Source: an uncultured Pseudomonadota bacterium (GTDB lineage Bacteria; Pseudomonadota; Gammaproteobacteria; Burkholderiales; SG8-39). From it: DNA of 63,473 nt. Under the pieces are notes generated by a model, which searched no databases, was not told the DNA's origin, and saw nothing but the letters and a program-made list of their open reading frames with translations. Shown piece by piece: positions 32,909 through 41,758 of this stretch (its first letter is position 1; the number at the start of each line of letters is the position of its first letter). The position numbers were made by a program, and so were the translations under genes. The stretch covers positions 1 through 63,473 of the forward strand of contig CAIXPL010000036.1 of assembly GCA_903921325.1 (NCBI GenBank). The letters are read 5' to 3'.

Positions 32909-33859
32909 ATGTTGGCGAACTTGCACCGACGTTTCTACTTCCTGGTCGCTGCCATTCTGCTTGGCTTTACCGCGTTGCCGGTAAGCGCACAGAACTATCA
33001 GATCCCGGTCGAGACACTCACCAGGCGGGCAAATGCTGCGCTCGCACTGCTGGCGTACTCGGTCGTCCCTGATCTGACGAGCAGTTTTCTATCGGTCAGC
33101 AAGTCGGGCAGCGACAAAAACGATATCTACATGACGCAGTTCGCCGGTGGCGGTACGGTGAGTACGGACATCCCGATCTACCTGGAAGGCGGCGTTGGCT
33201 ACATGCGGTACGACCCGAACTTCGTTGCCTCGAATGGCAATGACACGCGGTCGATCCCGGCGAAATGGAACAATCTTGGATTCACCGGTGGCATCGGCTG
33301 GGATTTTCCCGTGGCTGAGAACCTGGTGTTTCGACCGATATTCAACGTGAGCGTGGGCGAGGTGGCAAGCGACCTGTCTTTGGCATCACGCTACCTCGCC
33401 TGGAAAACTGGCGCTGCCATCAATTTTCTCAACGGCGGTCAGATGAACGCCTACGGGGTGGGCGGCTCCGCGATGCTCGATTACGAAGTCAGGCGTCCGG
33501 ATCACGACATCGATATCGAATGGCGCTATACCGATATCCGCCTGCAGTCATTTGCCGGTTCGAGCATCCAGGGCTCGGCTGACGCGCAGACCACGAGCCT
33601 CTACGCGCGCTGGCGAGCCCCGACCGGCCTCACCGCCTTCGATGGCCCGCTGCGCTATGTTCTGGAAGGCGCTCACACCACCTACTTCGGTGACCAGCGT
33701 GGGCTGCTGGGATTCAATTATCTGAGTTCAATCGGCGCCGGCGTCGAATTCGACACCAGCGCGCACGATATGTACATCACGCGCACGCGCCTCGTGTTTC
33801 GCCTGTCCTTCGGCGATAACGTCCGCGGCGCCGCCCTCGGGCTTGCCGTTTCGTTCTGA
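32909..33859 (+). CDS. Outer-membrane beta-barrel protein (autotransporter-barrel-like)
   Basis: 316 residues with a signal peptide (FYFLVAAILLGFTALPVSAQ). About 12 amphipathic beta strands follow, with alternating aromatic residues and loops, ending LGLAVSF; a C-terminal Phe is typical of outer-membrane barrels. The length and layout resemble solitary autotransporter-type barrels. There is no passenger domain and no known ligand. It is transcribed toward the acyl-CoA ligase gene, which converges on it, and is not obviously part of an operon. Confidence 0.7.
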   Translation: MLANLHRRFYFLVAAILLGFTALPVSAQNYQIPVETLTRRANAALALLAYSVVPDLTSSFLSVSKSGSDKNDIYMTQFAGGGTVSTDIPIYLEGGVGYMRYDPNFVASNGNDTRSIPAKWNNLGFTGGIGWDFPVAENLVFRPIFNVSVGEVASDLSLASRYLAWKTGAAINFLNGGQMNAYGVGGSAMLDYEVRRPDHDIDIEWRYTDIRLQSFAGSSIQGSADAQTTSLYARWRAPTGLTAFDGPLRYVLEGAHTTYFGDQRGLLGFNYLSSIGAGVEFDTSAHDMYITRTRLVFRLSFGDNVRGAALGLAVSF

Positions 33860-33892
33860 ACGAGCGGCGACGCGGCGTGAGAATGAGGCCGC

Positions 33893-35518
33893 TCAGCGGC
33901 GCTGCTCTGCCCGATCGTAGGTATTGCGCAGCTCGCGCTTGAGCACTTTGCCGATGTGACTGCGCGGCAGGCTCGCAATCACCATCACCGCGTGCAGGCG
34001 CTGCAGTTTTCCCAGTCGAGCGTTCGCCCATTCGCGCAATGCGTCGGCGTCGATGATCACATTGGCGCGCGGAACGGCGAACGCGACCGGCGTCTCGCCC
34101 CATCGCGCGGACGCGACGCCGACCACAGCGACCTCGAGCACGTCAGGGTGCTCGCGCAGGACACTCTCGAGGTCGCTCGGATAGACGTTGAATCCGCCTG
34201 AAATGATCATGTCCTTGCGACGGTCCATGAGGACGAGGAAGCCGTCTTCGTCGAAGCGGCCGATGTCACCGGTGCGAATGAAGCGCTTGCCGTCGCGGTC
34301 GTACCATTCGGCAGCCGCGGTCAATGCCGGAAGCCGGTGATAACCGGTCATCATCGCCATCGAATGGCCTACGACTTCACCCATCACACCAGGCGCGCAC
34401 TCCTGCCCCTGCTCGTCGATGATGCGCATGTCGCACAGCGGCGCGGGCACGCCGACCGTGTGCAGCTTGTCGGGCCGCTCGTGCCCGAGCAGCACGCACG
34501 TGCCGCCGCCTTCGGTCATGCCGTATAACTCGACGAGCCCGCCCGGCCAGCGCTCGAGCACCTCACGCTTGAGCGCTGCCGGGAACGGCGCACTCGTGCA
34601 GAACTTGGCGCGATACGCGGACAGGTCGAACCGGTCGAATTCCTCGAACGCCATGATGCGCTGGTATTGCACCGGCACGAGCATCGTGTGCGTGACCCGG
34701 TGCTGCTCGGCCAGCGCGAGATAGCGGCCGACGTCGAATCGGGCCATCAGGACCACAGTGCCGCCCAGGGCGAGCGCGGGAAGGATCGAGGCGAGCGTGG
34801 TATTGGAATGCAGCGGCGTCGAGATCAAGGTCACAGCCTCAGGTCCGTAGCCGAAGCGCACAGCGCGCGCAATCTGCGTCCAGCGCATCCTGTGGGGCTG
34901 CACGATCCCCTTCGGGACGCCGGTGGTGCCCGATGAATAAATGATGTTGAATGGCGCATCCGGGGCGATGGCGACGACCGTGGGCGCTGATCGTTCGGGA
35001 CCCAGCCAATCGTGCAGCCCCAGCCCGGTGTCGCTCTCGTCGAGCGCAATCAGGCGCACCGCGATCGGCGGTTGCACGGACTCGAGCGCACGCGCCACGC
35101 CTGAATCCACGAACAGGTGGCGCGCACCGGTGTCGGCGACCATCGCCGCCAGCGCAGCGGGCGCCGCGGATTGCGGTACCGGCGCCACCGCGGCACCCGC
35201 GCGCAAGGCTGCGAGAAACACCACGACGTATTCGATCGAATTCGCCGCACAGATGGCCACCGCGTCGCCGAGCCCGATGCCATCGCGCTGCAGGGCCGCG
35301 GCGACACGGTCTATGCGGGCATCGAACTCGGCATAGTCGATCGACCGTTCGTCACACGTGAGTGCGACGTGGCGCGGACGGCACGTCGCGTGCGTTGCCA
35401 CAAGATCGGCGAACGTCGTGAACGACTGCCCGGCGAGTCCGGAGATGCCAGGGATATCGGACACAGTCACGGCAACGCTCGCCTGTCGCGCGGTGAGGTC
35501 GCCCTCCACGGCGGCCAT
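33893..35518 (-). CDS. Acyl-CoA synthetase (AMP-dependent ligase, ANL superfamily)
   Basis: 541-residue ligase that activates a carboxylic acid with ATP and CoA through an acyl-AMP. It has the P-loop-like motif IIYSSGTTGVPKG (about residue 205), LYGMTEGGG (about 345), the hinge-region GDIGRFDEDGFLVLMDRRKD (about 418) and the catalytic Lys in HIGKVLKREL near the C-terminus. The substrate cannot be deduced. It is divergent from two acyl-CoA dehydrogenase genes across 62 bases and near a liv-type importer, which suggests uptake and oxidation of a fatty or alicyclic acid. Confidence 0.92.
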   Translation of the reverse strand: MAAVEGDLTARQASVAVTVSDIPGISGLAGQSFTTFADLVATHATCRPRHVALTCDERSIDYAEFDARIDRVAAALQRDGIGLGDAVAICAANSIEYVVVFLAALRAGAAVAPVPQSAAPAALAAMVADTGARHLFVDSGVARALESVQPPIAVRLIALDESDTGLGLHDWLGPERSAPTVVAIAPDAPFNIIYSSGTTGVPKGIVQPHRMRWTQIARAVRFGYGPEAVTLISTPLHSNTTLASILPALALGGTVVLMARFDVGRYLALAEQHRVTHTMLVPVQYQRIMAFEEFDRFDLSAYRAKFCTSAPFPAALKREVLERWPGGLVELYGMTEGGGTCVLLGHERPDKLHTVGVPAPLCDMRIIDEQGQECAPGVMGEVVGHSMAMMTGYHRLPALTAAAEWYDRDGKRFIRTGDIGRFDEDGFLVLMDRRKDMIISGGFNVYPSDLESVLREHPDVLEVAVVGVASARWGETPVAFAVPRANVIIDADALREWANARLGKLQRLHAVMVIASLPRSHIGKVLKRELRNTYDRAEQRR

Positions 35519-35580
35519 TTACCCGATTCGCCCGATTCGCCCATGTCGCGTTATGCTAGCCGCATTGTTCTGGACCTACG

Positions 35581-36768
35581 ATGGACCTTGACTACTCCCC
35601 CGACGAGCTCGCCTTCCGCGACCTCGTGCGCACTTGGCTGCGCGCCAACTTGCCCGCCGACCTGCGTGACAAGGTAACCCACTATCGGTCACTTGTCCGC
35701 GACGACTACCTGCGCTGGCAGCGCATTCTAGCCGCCAAAGGTTGGGTCGCGCCAGCCTGGCCGACCGAGTGGGGCGGAACGGGCTGGAGCATCATGCAGC
35801 GTCATATTTTCGAGGAAGAATGCGGTTATGCCGGCGCGCCGCCGATCGTGCCGTTCGGTCTACTGATGTGCGGCCCGGTTCTGATCAAATTCGGCTCCGC
35901 TGCGCAGAAGCAGCACTTCCTGCCGCGCATCTATCGCGGTGACGATTTCTGGTGCCAGGGGTATTCCGAGCCAGGGTCTGGCTCCGACCTCGCGTCCCTG
36001 CGCATGGCGGCGGTCCGCAAGGGCGATCACTATGTGCTGAACGGCCAGAAGATCTGGACCACGTTCGCCCACATGGCGGACTGGATCTTCTGCCTCGTGC
36101 GCACGGGCGCGGAATCCGATCGCCGGCAGGACGGCATCTCGTTCCTGCTCGTTGACATGAAGAGCCCCGGCATCACCGTGCGACCGCTGGTGCTCATGGA
36201 CGGCGGCCACGAGGTCAATGAAGTGTTCTTCGATGAGGTCAAAGTGCCGGTCGCCAACCGGGTGCACGAGGAAGGCAAGGGCTGGACCGTCGCCAAGTAT
36301 CTGCTGGGGCACGAGCGGACGAATACCGCGCGCCTCGGGACCTCGATGCGCGAGTTCGAGACGCTGAAGGCCTACGCCGCGCGACAACGCAAGGATGGCC
36401 GCCCATTGAGCGACGATCCGCGCTTTTGCGACCAGGTTGCCCGCCTCGAGATCGAGCTGCTCGCCCTGTCGATCACCAACCTGCGCTTCCTCGAGGCCAT
36501 CATCAGCGGACGCTCAAACGGCGCGGAGGCCTCGATCCTCAAGATCAAAGGAACCGAGATTCAGCAGACGCTGACCGAACTCATGATGCAGGCGGCCGGT
36601 CCATCGATGCAGGCGATCGCGTCCGCGGATGACACCGCCGCTGCAGACGACATCACGGGGGCACTCGCGCGCCGCTACTGCAACTACCGCAAGACGACGA
36701 TCTACGCCGGGTCAAACGAAATCCAGCGCAACATCATCGCCAAGCAGATGCTTGGACTGCCCTCGTGA
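35581..36768 (+). CDS. Acyl-CoA dehydrogenase (large subunit-like)
   Basis: 395-residue flavoprotein that introduces a 2,3-double bond in acyl-CoA. It shows the N-terminal helical domain, FAD-binding YSEPGSGSDLASLRM (about residue 125), the WTTFAHMADWIFCLVR strand and the C-terminal GGGSNEI-like YAGSNEIQRNIIAKQM. Length and motifs resemble the large member of paired pimeloyl-CoA-type dehydrogenases. The last bases overlap the following dehydrogenase start (GTGA), so the two probably form a heteromeric enzyme. Confidence 0.92.
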   Translation: MDLDYSPDELAFRDLVRTWLRANLPADLRDKVTHYRSLVRDDYLRWQRILAAKGWVAPAWPTEWGGTGWSIMQRHIFEEECGYAGAPPIVPFGLLMCGPVLIKFGSAAQKQHFLPRIYRGDDFWCQGYSEPGSGSDLASLRMAAVRKGDHYVLNGQKIWTTFAHMADWIFCLVRTGAESDRRQDGISFLLVDMKSPGITVRPLVLMDGGHEVNEVFFDEVKVPVANRVHEEGKGWTVAKYLLGHERTNTARLGTSMREFETLKAYAARQRKDGRPLSDDPRFCDQVARLEIELLALSITNLRFLEAIISGRSNGAEASILKIKGTEIQQTLTELMMQAAGPSMQAIASADDTAAADDITGALARRYCNYRKTTIYAGSNEIQRNIIAKQMLGLPS

Positions 36769-37901
36769 AATTCGCCTGCGACGAAGAGCAGAGCCTGCTC
36801 GCCGACTCAGTCCGGCGACTGCTCGCCCATGACTACGGGTTCGAAGCACGGCGCGAAATCGTCACCTCCACCACGGGATACAGCGCGAGCGTATGGAAGG
36901 CATTCGCCGACCTGGGTCTGCTCGGGCTTGGTATTGTCCTCGAGCATGGCGGCTTCGGCGGGGGGGCGCTCGCCTGCGCGCCAGTTCTGGAAGCATTCGG
37001 TGAGGCACTCGTCGTCGAACCCTACCTGGCGACGGTGACGGCCGCTCAGCTCGTCGCTCGCGGCGGCACCACCGCGCAACGGGAGACTATCCTGCCCCGT
37101 GTCGTTGAGGGCACTCTGCGGCTCGCGTTCGCCCAGACCGAGCCCGGCGCGCGATACGACCTCGCGGAGGTCTCGACGCTCGCCCGCGCGAGCGGCGGCG
37201 GCTACGTCATCGACGGCCAAAAGTGCGCAATCGTGCACGGCTCGTGCGCCGACCTTCTCGTCGTGTCGGCTCGTACGTCGGGGCAAGTTCGCGACCCCAC
37301 TGGCATCAGCCTGTTTCTCATCGATCCGCGGGCGAACGGGGTCACGATGCGCAGCTCGCGTACACTGGATGGTTTGCGGATCGCTGACCTGTCGCTCGCC
37401 GGCGTGCAGGTCGCTGCCGAAGCCCTGGTGGGATCGGCAGGCTCGGCGCTGCCGCTGATCGAATCAGTAGTCGACTACGCGACCGCGCTCCTGTGCGCCG
37501 AAGCCGTCGGCGCCATTGCCTCGGCCAATGCGGCCACGCTCGACTATCTCAAGACCCGGCGGCAGTTCGGTGCACCGATCGGGTCGTTCCAGGCGCTGCA
37601 GCACCGCATGGTCGACATGGTGATCAGCCACGAGCAGGTCAAGTCGATGGCCTGGCTTGCCTGCACGAGTGTTGATTCCGAGCGTGATGAAGTCAAGCGC
37701 AAGCGCATGGTGTCCGCCGCCAAAGTCAAGGTCGCCGAGGCAGCGCGCCATGTCAGCCAGGAGTCGGTCCAGCTGCATGGCGGCATGGGCATGAGCGACG
37801 AGCTCAAGATCAGCCATACGTTTCGCCGCCTGACGATGATCGCGCAGCTGTGCGGTGACGCGAATCACCACCTCGAGCGATTCACGCACTCGAAACGATG
37901 A
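36765..37901 (+). CDS. Acyl-CoA dehydrogenase (small subunit-like)
   Basis: 378-residue acyl-CoA dehydrogenase homologue with the N-terminal domain (EEQSLLADSVRRLL), the middle beta domain (FAQTEPGARYDLAEV) and the C-terminal helical domain (TRRQFGAPIGSFQALQHRMV, QLHGGMGMSDELKISHTFRR). The GTG start overlaps the preceding stop (translational coupling). Paired dehydrogenases of this kind act together on dicarboxylyl- or cyclic acyl-CoA substrates in several bacteria; here the substrate is only inferred. It converges on livF with 34 bases between stops. Confidence 0.9.
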   Translation: MKFACDEEQSLLADSVRRLLAHDYGFEARREIVTSTTGYSASVWKAFADLGLLGLGIVLEHGGFGGGALACAPVLEAFGEALVVEPYLATVTAAQLVARGGTTAQRETILPRVVEGTLRLAFAQTEPGARYDLAEVSTLARASGGGYVIDGQKCAIVHGSCADLLVVSARTSGQVRDPTGISLFLIDPRANGVTMRSSRTLDGLRIADLSLAGVQVAAEALVGSAGSALPLIESVVDYATALLCAEAVGAIASANAATLDYLKTRRQFGAPIGSFQALQHRMVDMVISHEQVKSMAWLACTSVDSERDEVKRKRMVSAAKVKVAEAARHVSQESVQLHGGMGMSDELKISHTFRRLTMIAQLCGDANHHLERFTHSKR

Positions 37902-37935
37902 TCGCCTCTTTCGCCACCCGGCGGCTAGCTTGTCC

Positions 37936-38631
37936 TTACACTTCGAGCCATTCGCGCCTGACCGCCGCGTTATCGCGCAGCTGCTGCGCAGTACCGTCGA
38001 ACACGATCCGGCCATGGCCCATGACATAGACCCGGTGTGAAATTTCGAGCGCTATGGTGAGCTTCTGCTCGATCAGAAGGATGGCCACCCCGCGCGCCGC
38101 GATGGTCTCGAGCAGGTCGCTTACCCGCGCGATGACCTGCGGGGCGAGGCCCTCGGTGGGCTCATCGATCATGATGAGCTCGGGATCGCCCATCAGCGTG
38201 CGGCAGATCGACAGCATCTGCTGCTCGCCACCGGAGAGCACTCCGCCGGGCGTGTCCGCGCGATCGCGCAAATTCGGAAAGAGCGTGAACATGTCCTCGA
38301 GCGACCAGCGCCCGCCCTGCTGCCCCGGCTTCACGCCGAGCGCAAGGTTTTCGCGCACCGTGAGCGTGGGAAAGATGTCGCGATTCTCAGGAACATAGCC
38401 AAGTCCCCTGCGCGCGATCAAATGCGGCGCGAGGCCGTCGATGCGTTCGCCCTTGAATTCGATCGCACCGACCGGTGCGACCTCGCCCATGATCGTCTTG
38501 ACCGTGGTCGAGCGTCCCGCGCCATTGCGGCCGATGAGGCTCACGATTTCTCCTGCCCCAACCCGGAAAGACACGCCCTGCAGGATATGGCTCTTTCCGT
38601 AATAGGCATGCAGGTCGCGCACCTCAAGCAT
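37936..38631 (-). CDS. livF: Branched-chain-amino-acid-type ABC transporter ATPase, LivF-like
   Basis: 231-residue ATPase of a liv-type importer. The signature GGVLSGGEQQMLSI, Walker B LIMIDEPTEGLAP and H-loop (ILLIEQKLTIAL, with Gln in place of the usual His as in other LivF) are present. Walker A reads IGRNGAGRSTT: the invariant Lys (codon 38514-38512) is Arg. The start at 38631 was chosen because MLEVRDLHAYYGKSHIL is the normal LivF N-terminus; it overlaps livG by 8 bases. The last gene of a livK-H-M-G-F operon. The Arg substitution could impair ATP binding in this subunit. Confidence 0.92.
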   Translation of the reverse strand: MLEVRDLHAYYGKSHILQGVSFRVGAGEIVSLIGRNGAGRSTTVKTIMGEVAPVGAIEFKGERIDGLAPHLIARRGLGYVPENRDIFPTLTVRENLALGVKPGQQGGRWSLEDMFTLFPNLRDRADTPGGVLSGGEQQMLSICRTLMGDPELIMIDEPTEGLAPQVIARVSDLLETIAARGVAILLIEQKLTIALEISHRVYVMGHGRIVFDGTAQQLRDNAAVRREWLEV

Positions 38632-39373
38632 GTGCCGCTCCGAGATACGCAGCCTGGACCTCTTCGTTGGCACGGATGGCCGCGGGCGTGTCGGTGGCGA
38701 TCAGCTTGCCGTAGACCAGCACCGAGATCCGGTCGGCGAGATCGAACACGACGCCCATGTCGTGCTCCACGATCAGCAGCGTGCGATCCTGCGTCACGGA
38801 GCGGATGAGCGCGACCGCGCTGTCGGTTTCGCTGCGACTCATCCCGGCAGTGGGCTCATCGAGCAGTATCACGTTCGCGTCACCGGCGATCGTGATGCCG
38901 ATCTCGAGCGCTCGCTGCTCGGCGTAGGTAAGCACACCGGCGGGCGTGTCGCGGTGCGCGGTCATCTGGATGCGTTCGAGCGTGGCCTCGGTGCGCTCGG
39001 TGGCATCGGCGAGCGCATCGGTCCTGCGCCAGAAGTTGTACCTGTACCCGAGCGACCACAGCAGGCTGCAGCGGATGTTCTCGAACACGGTAAGACGCGG
39101 AAACAGGTTCGTGACCTGGAAGCTGCGCGCAAGGCCGCGCCGGTTGATCTGGTACGGCGGCAAGCCATCGATGCGCGCGCCGTGCAGCGCCATCGTGCCG
39201 CTGGTCGGTGCGGTGCGCCCGCTGATGAGATTGAAGAGCGTCGACTTGCCCGCCCCGTTCGGGCCGATGATCGCGTGACGCTCGCCCTCGCGCACATCGA
39301 GCGAAACGCCCCGGATGATCGGTGTCGCGCCGAAGCTCTTGTGGAGGTCATGCAGCGAAAGCGCAATGTTCAT
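38624..39373 (-). CDS. livG: Branched-chain-amino-acid-type ABC transporter ATPase, LivG-like
   Basis: 249-residue ATPase with normal Walker A (GPNGAGKST), Q-loop RSFQVTNLFP, Walker B VILLDEPTAGMS and H-loop VEHDMGVVF. The signature region reads LTYAEQRALEIG where LSYGEQRRLEIA-type is usual, so the conserved Gly is Ala. The start overlaps the livM stop (ATGA). LivG and LivF normally form the heterodimeric motor, and here LivG keeps the canonical Walker lysine while LivF does not. Confidence 0.92.
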   Translation of the reverse strand: MNIALSLHDLHKSFGATPIIRGVSLDVREGERHAIIGPNGAGKSTLFNLISGRTAPTSGTMALHGARIDGLPPYQINRRGLARSFQVTNLFPRLTVFENIRCSLLWSLGYRYNFWRRTDALADATERTEATLERIQMTAHRDTPAGVLTYAEQRALEIGITIAGDANVILLDEPTAGMSRSETDSAVALIRSVTQDRTLLIVEHDMGVVFDLADRISVLVYGKLIATDTPAAIRANEEVQAAYLGAAHA

Positions 39374-40647
39374 GACGCCTCCACCGCGCGGTGCGCGCCT
39401 GCCTCTTCACTCGCGCGTTCCCAGGCCGATGCCACACGAGGCCAGGTACCGCGAAAGCCAAGGAAGCCGCCCGCCAGCATCAGCACCGCCGCGAGCCACG
39501 GCCACACGCTGGCGGCATCGACTGCGATGCCCAGCAGGCGCATGCGGCTACCGAGCTCAGGCTGCGTCGACAGCCGATAGCTCATCTCGATCAGCAGCAC
39601 GGCGCCGCACGCCATGACAAGGGTAGGCACCAGCGCAATGCCGTAGGACGCGAGCACGCGGCGAAACGACCGGGTGTGAAAGATCGGGCCGTGCATCAGA
39701 ATGAGGCCGGCGAGGCCCCCAGGTGCGAACCGGATGGTCAACACGAAGAACAGTCCGAGGTACAGGAGCCACGCACTGGTGTAGCCGCTCAGACTCGTCT
39801 GCAGCCAGGTGAGCGTCACCGCGCCGAGGATCGGTCCGGCAAAGTGGCCCGCGCCACCAATGTAGGCCATCAAGAGCACGGTACCCGAGCGCTGCGCGCT
39901 GACCGCGTCGGCCGAGACGATCTCATAGTTGATCGCATGCAAACCACCCGCCAGTCCTGCGAACAGGGCACCGACCGCGAACGCAATGCAGCGCACACCG
40001 TGCGTGTCATAACCGACGAACTCTGCGCGTTCGGCGTTGTCCCGCACCGCGAAGCACATTCGCCCCACCGGTGTGCGTGCGAACGCCTGCATGAGCCCTG
40101 CCGCGATGAGAACCCACGCCGCGATGAGATAGTAGACCGCGAGCTGCGACCCGAGATCGAGGCCGAAGAGCGCAAACCCCTTGGTGCGGCTCGCGGTAAT
40201 GCCTTCCTCGCCGCCGAAATAGCCCGGCAGCATGAACATCGCGGCATACACCAGCTCCCCGACGCCGAGCGAGATCAGCGCGAAGATCGTGCCGGCCCGC
40301 CGCGTCATCGCTGCGCCAAGAAGCAGGCCACAGAGCAAGCCGCCGGCTGCGCCTGCCAGCGGAACGAGCGGCATCGGGAGCGGAAGTCCGTGGTTGATCG
40401 CGCGCATGACGTGGATCGCGACGTAGCCACCCAGGCCGAAGAACACGGCATGGCCGAATGACAAGAGGCCGGTCTGACCGAACAGCACGTTGTAGGACAG
40501 CGCGAACACCACCGCGATGCCCATCTGGCTGAGCAGCGAGCGCCCAAAGTCACTGCCAAGTCCGGGGACGTGCGGCAACAAGGCAAGCGCCACGAGGGCC
40601 ACCGTCCCAATTTTCAGCGCATTGAGCGGTCGCCGGGTGTTGCTCAT
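39370..40647 (-). CDS. livM: Liv-type ABC transporter permease, LivM-like with C-terminal extension
   Basis: 425-residue inner-membrane permease of the LivM class, with hydrophobic segments through most of its length and the motif SYNVLFGQTGLLSFGHAVFFG near residue 50. LivM proteins usually have about 330-360 residues. Here an extra region after RSFRRVLASYG (about 345 onward) adds two or three helices. ATG 40647 is chosen from homology and its overlap with the livH stop. It forms the translocation pore with LivH. Confidence 0.9.
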   Translation of the reverse strand: MSNTRRPLNALKIGTVALVALALLPHVPGLGSDFGRSLLSQMGIAVVFALSYNVLFGQTGLLSFGHAVFFGLGGYVAIHVMRAINHGLPLPMPLVPLAGAAGGLLCGLLLGAAMTRRAGTIFALISLGVGELVYAAMFMLPGYFGGEEGITASRTKGFALFGLDLGSQLAVYYLIAAWVLIAAGLMQAFARTPVGRMCFAVRDNAERAEFVGYDTHGVRCIAFAVGALFAGLAGGLHAINYEIVSADAVSAQRSGTVLLMAYIGGAGHFAGPILGAVTLTWLQTSLSGYTSAWLLYLGLFFVLTIRFAPGGLAGLILMHGPIFHTRSFRRVLASYGIALVPTLVMACGAVLLIEMSYRLSTQPELGSRMRLLGIAVDAASVWPWLAAVLMLAGGFLGFRGTWPRVASAWERASEEAGAHRAVEAS

Positions 40648-41594
40648 ACATCCCGCTTGCCGAGAAACCCGCGCGGGCGCACGATGAGAAAGAGCACGAG
40701 CAGCAGGTAGGGCACGGTCGGGGCCACGGTCGCGACCTTGATCGAGAGGAACTCGTAGCTCGGCGTCGAACGGGTGATGACAAAGCCCAGCGCGCGTAGC
40801 AGGTCGACCAGCGAATAGTCGATGGCGACCGCAAACGTTTGCAGGATGCCAATCAACATCGAGGCGATGAAGGCGCCGGCGAGCGAGCCCAGACCGCCGA
40901 CGACAACGATCACGAAGACGATCGGTCCCACGGCGTGCGCCAGGGTTGGCTGCGTGAGCAGCATGAATCCGCCGATCACACCGGCCAACCCGGCAAGGCC
41001 GCTGCCGATCGCGAACACCAGCATGAAGACACCGGGGACGTCGTGACCGAGCGCGCTCGCCATGCTTGGATGCGAAAGGGCGGCCTGGATCACAAGACCC
41101 ATTCGGGTCCGCTTGAGCGCAAGCCACAGAAAGACCAGCATCGAGACCGAAATCACCATCATCAGTCCCTTGTAGGCTGGAAAGGTGCTGCCAAACAACG
41201 TGAAGAGCGGAAAATCGACGGCCGCCGGAACGTTGTTCGCCACCGCGTTGCGGCCCCAGATCATCGTGACCAGCTCTTCAATCAGGTAGGAGAGCCCGAA
41301 TGTGAACAGAATCTCGGCGACGTGCCCGCTCTTGTGGACGTAGCGCAGGCCATAGCGCTCGATGCCGGCGCCGACGAGACCGCACAGCAGCGGCGCGATG
41401 ACCAGAGCGGGCCAGAAACCCACCCACAGTCCCACCTGATAGGACAGGTACGCACCCAGCATGAACACGCTCGCATGCGCGAAATTGAGCACGCCCATCA
41501 TGCTGAAGATCAGCGTGAGGCCGCTGGTGAGCATGAACAGCAGCAGGCCGTAGACGATGCCGTTCAGGAGCGAAAAAGTGGCGAGTTCGAGCAT
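40644..41594 (-). CDS. livH: Liv-type ABC transporter permease, LivH-like
   Basis: 316-residue permease with about eight hydrophobic helices, including NGIVYGLLLFMLTSGLTLIF at the N-terminus, NFAHASVFMLGAYL, and the EAA-type region near GFMLLTQPTLAHAVGPIVFV. It overlaps livM by 4 bases. It is separated from livK by 164 bases, so expression of the binding protein can be adjusted independently, as is common in liv operons. Confidence 0.92.
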   Translation of the reverse strand: MLELATFSLLNGIVYGLLLFMLTSGLTLIFSMMGVLNFAHASVFMLGAYLSYQVGLWVGFWPALVIAPLLCGLVGAGIERYGLRYVHKSGHVAEILFTFGLSYLIEELVTMIWGRNAVANNVPAAVDFPLFTLFGSTFPAYKGLMMVISVSMLVFLWLALKRTRMGLVIQAALSHPSMASALGHDVPGVFMLVFAIGSGLAGLAGVIGGFMLLTQPTLAHAVGPIVFVIVVVGGLGSLAGAFIASMLIGILQTFAVAIDYSLVDLLRALGFVITRSTPSYEFLSIKVATVAPTVPYLLLVLFLIVRPRGFLGKRDV

Positions 41595-41758
41595 CGTTCT
41601 ACGCGCTGCCGCGGGAAAACCGCGCCCCAGGGCGTTGGCAATCGTACGCGTGGGCCATCATCGGCACCTTGTTGCCACCACCACCGTGGCGACCACCGCC
41701 ATTGCGACCGCCGCCATTGCGATCACCAAAGTCGCGTTCGGGCTTGTGGCGATGCGCG
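41595..41758. other. livK-livH spacer
   Basis: 164 bases without a gene. It contains short GC-rich imperfect repeats (around 41680-41730, ACCACCGCCATTGCGACCGCCGCC-type trinucleotide runs) that read as a Gly-Arg-Asn-rich peptide on the minus strand. No clear terminator is seen. Confidence 0.5.

Noticed and set aside
41599-41758. Gly-Arg-Asn-rich reading frame in the livK-livH spacer, resembling an RNA-helicase tail
   Set aside because: Only a short low-complexity stretch with no helicase domain or start nearby; likely GC-rich repeat sequence.
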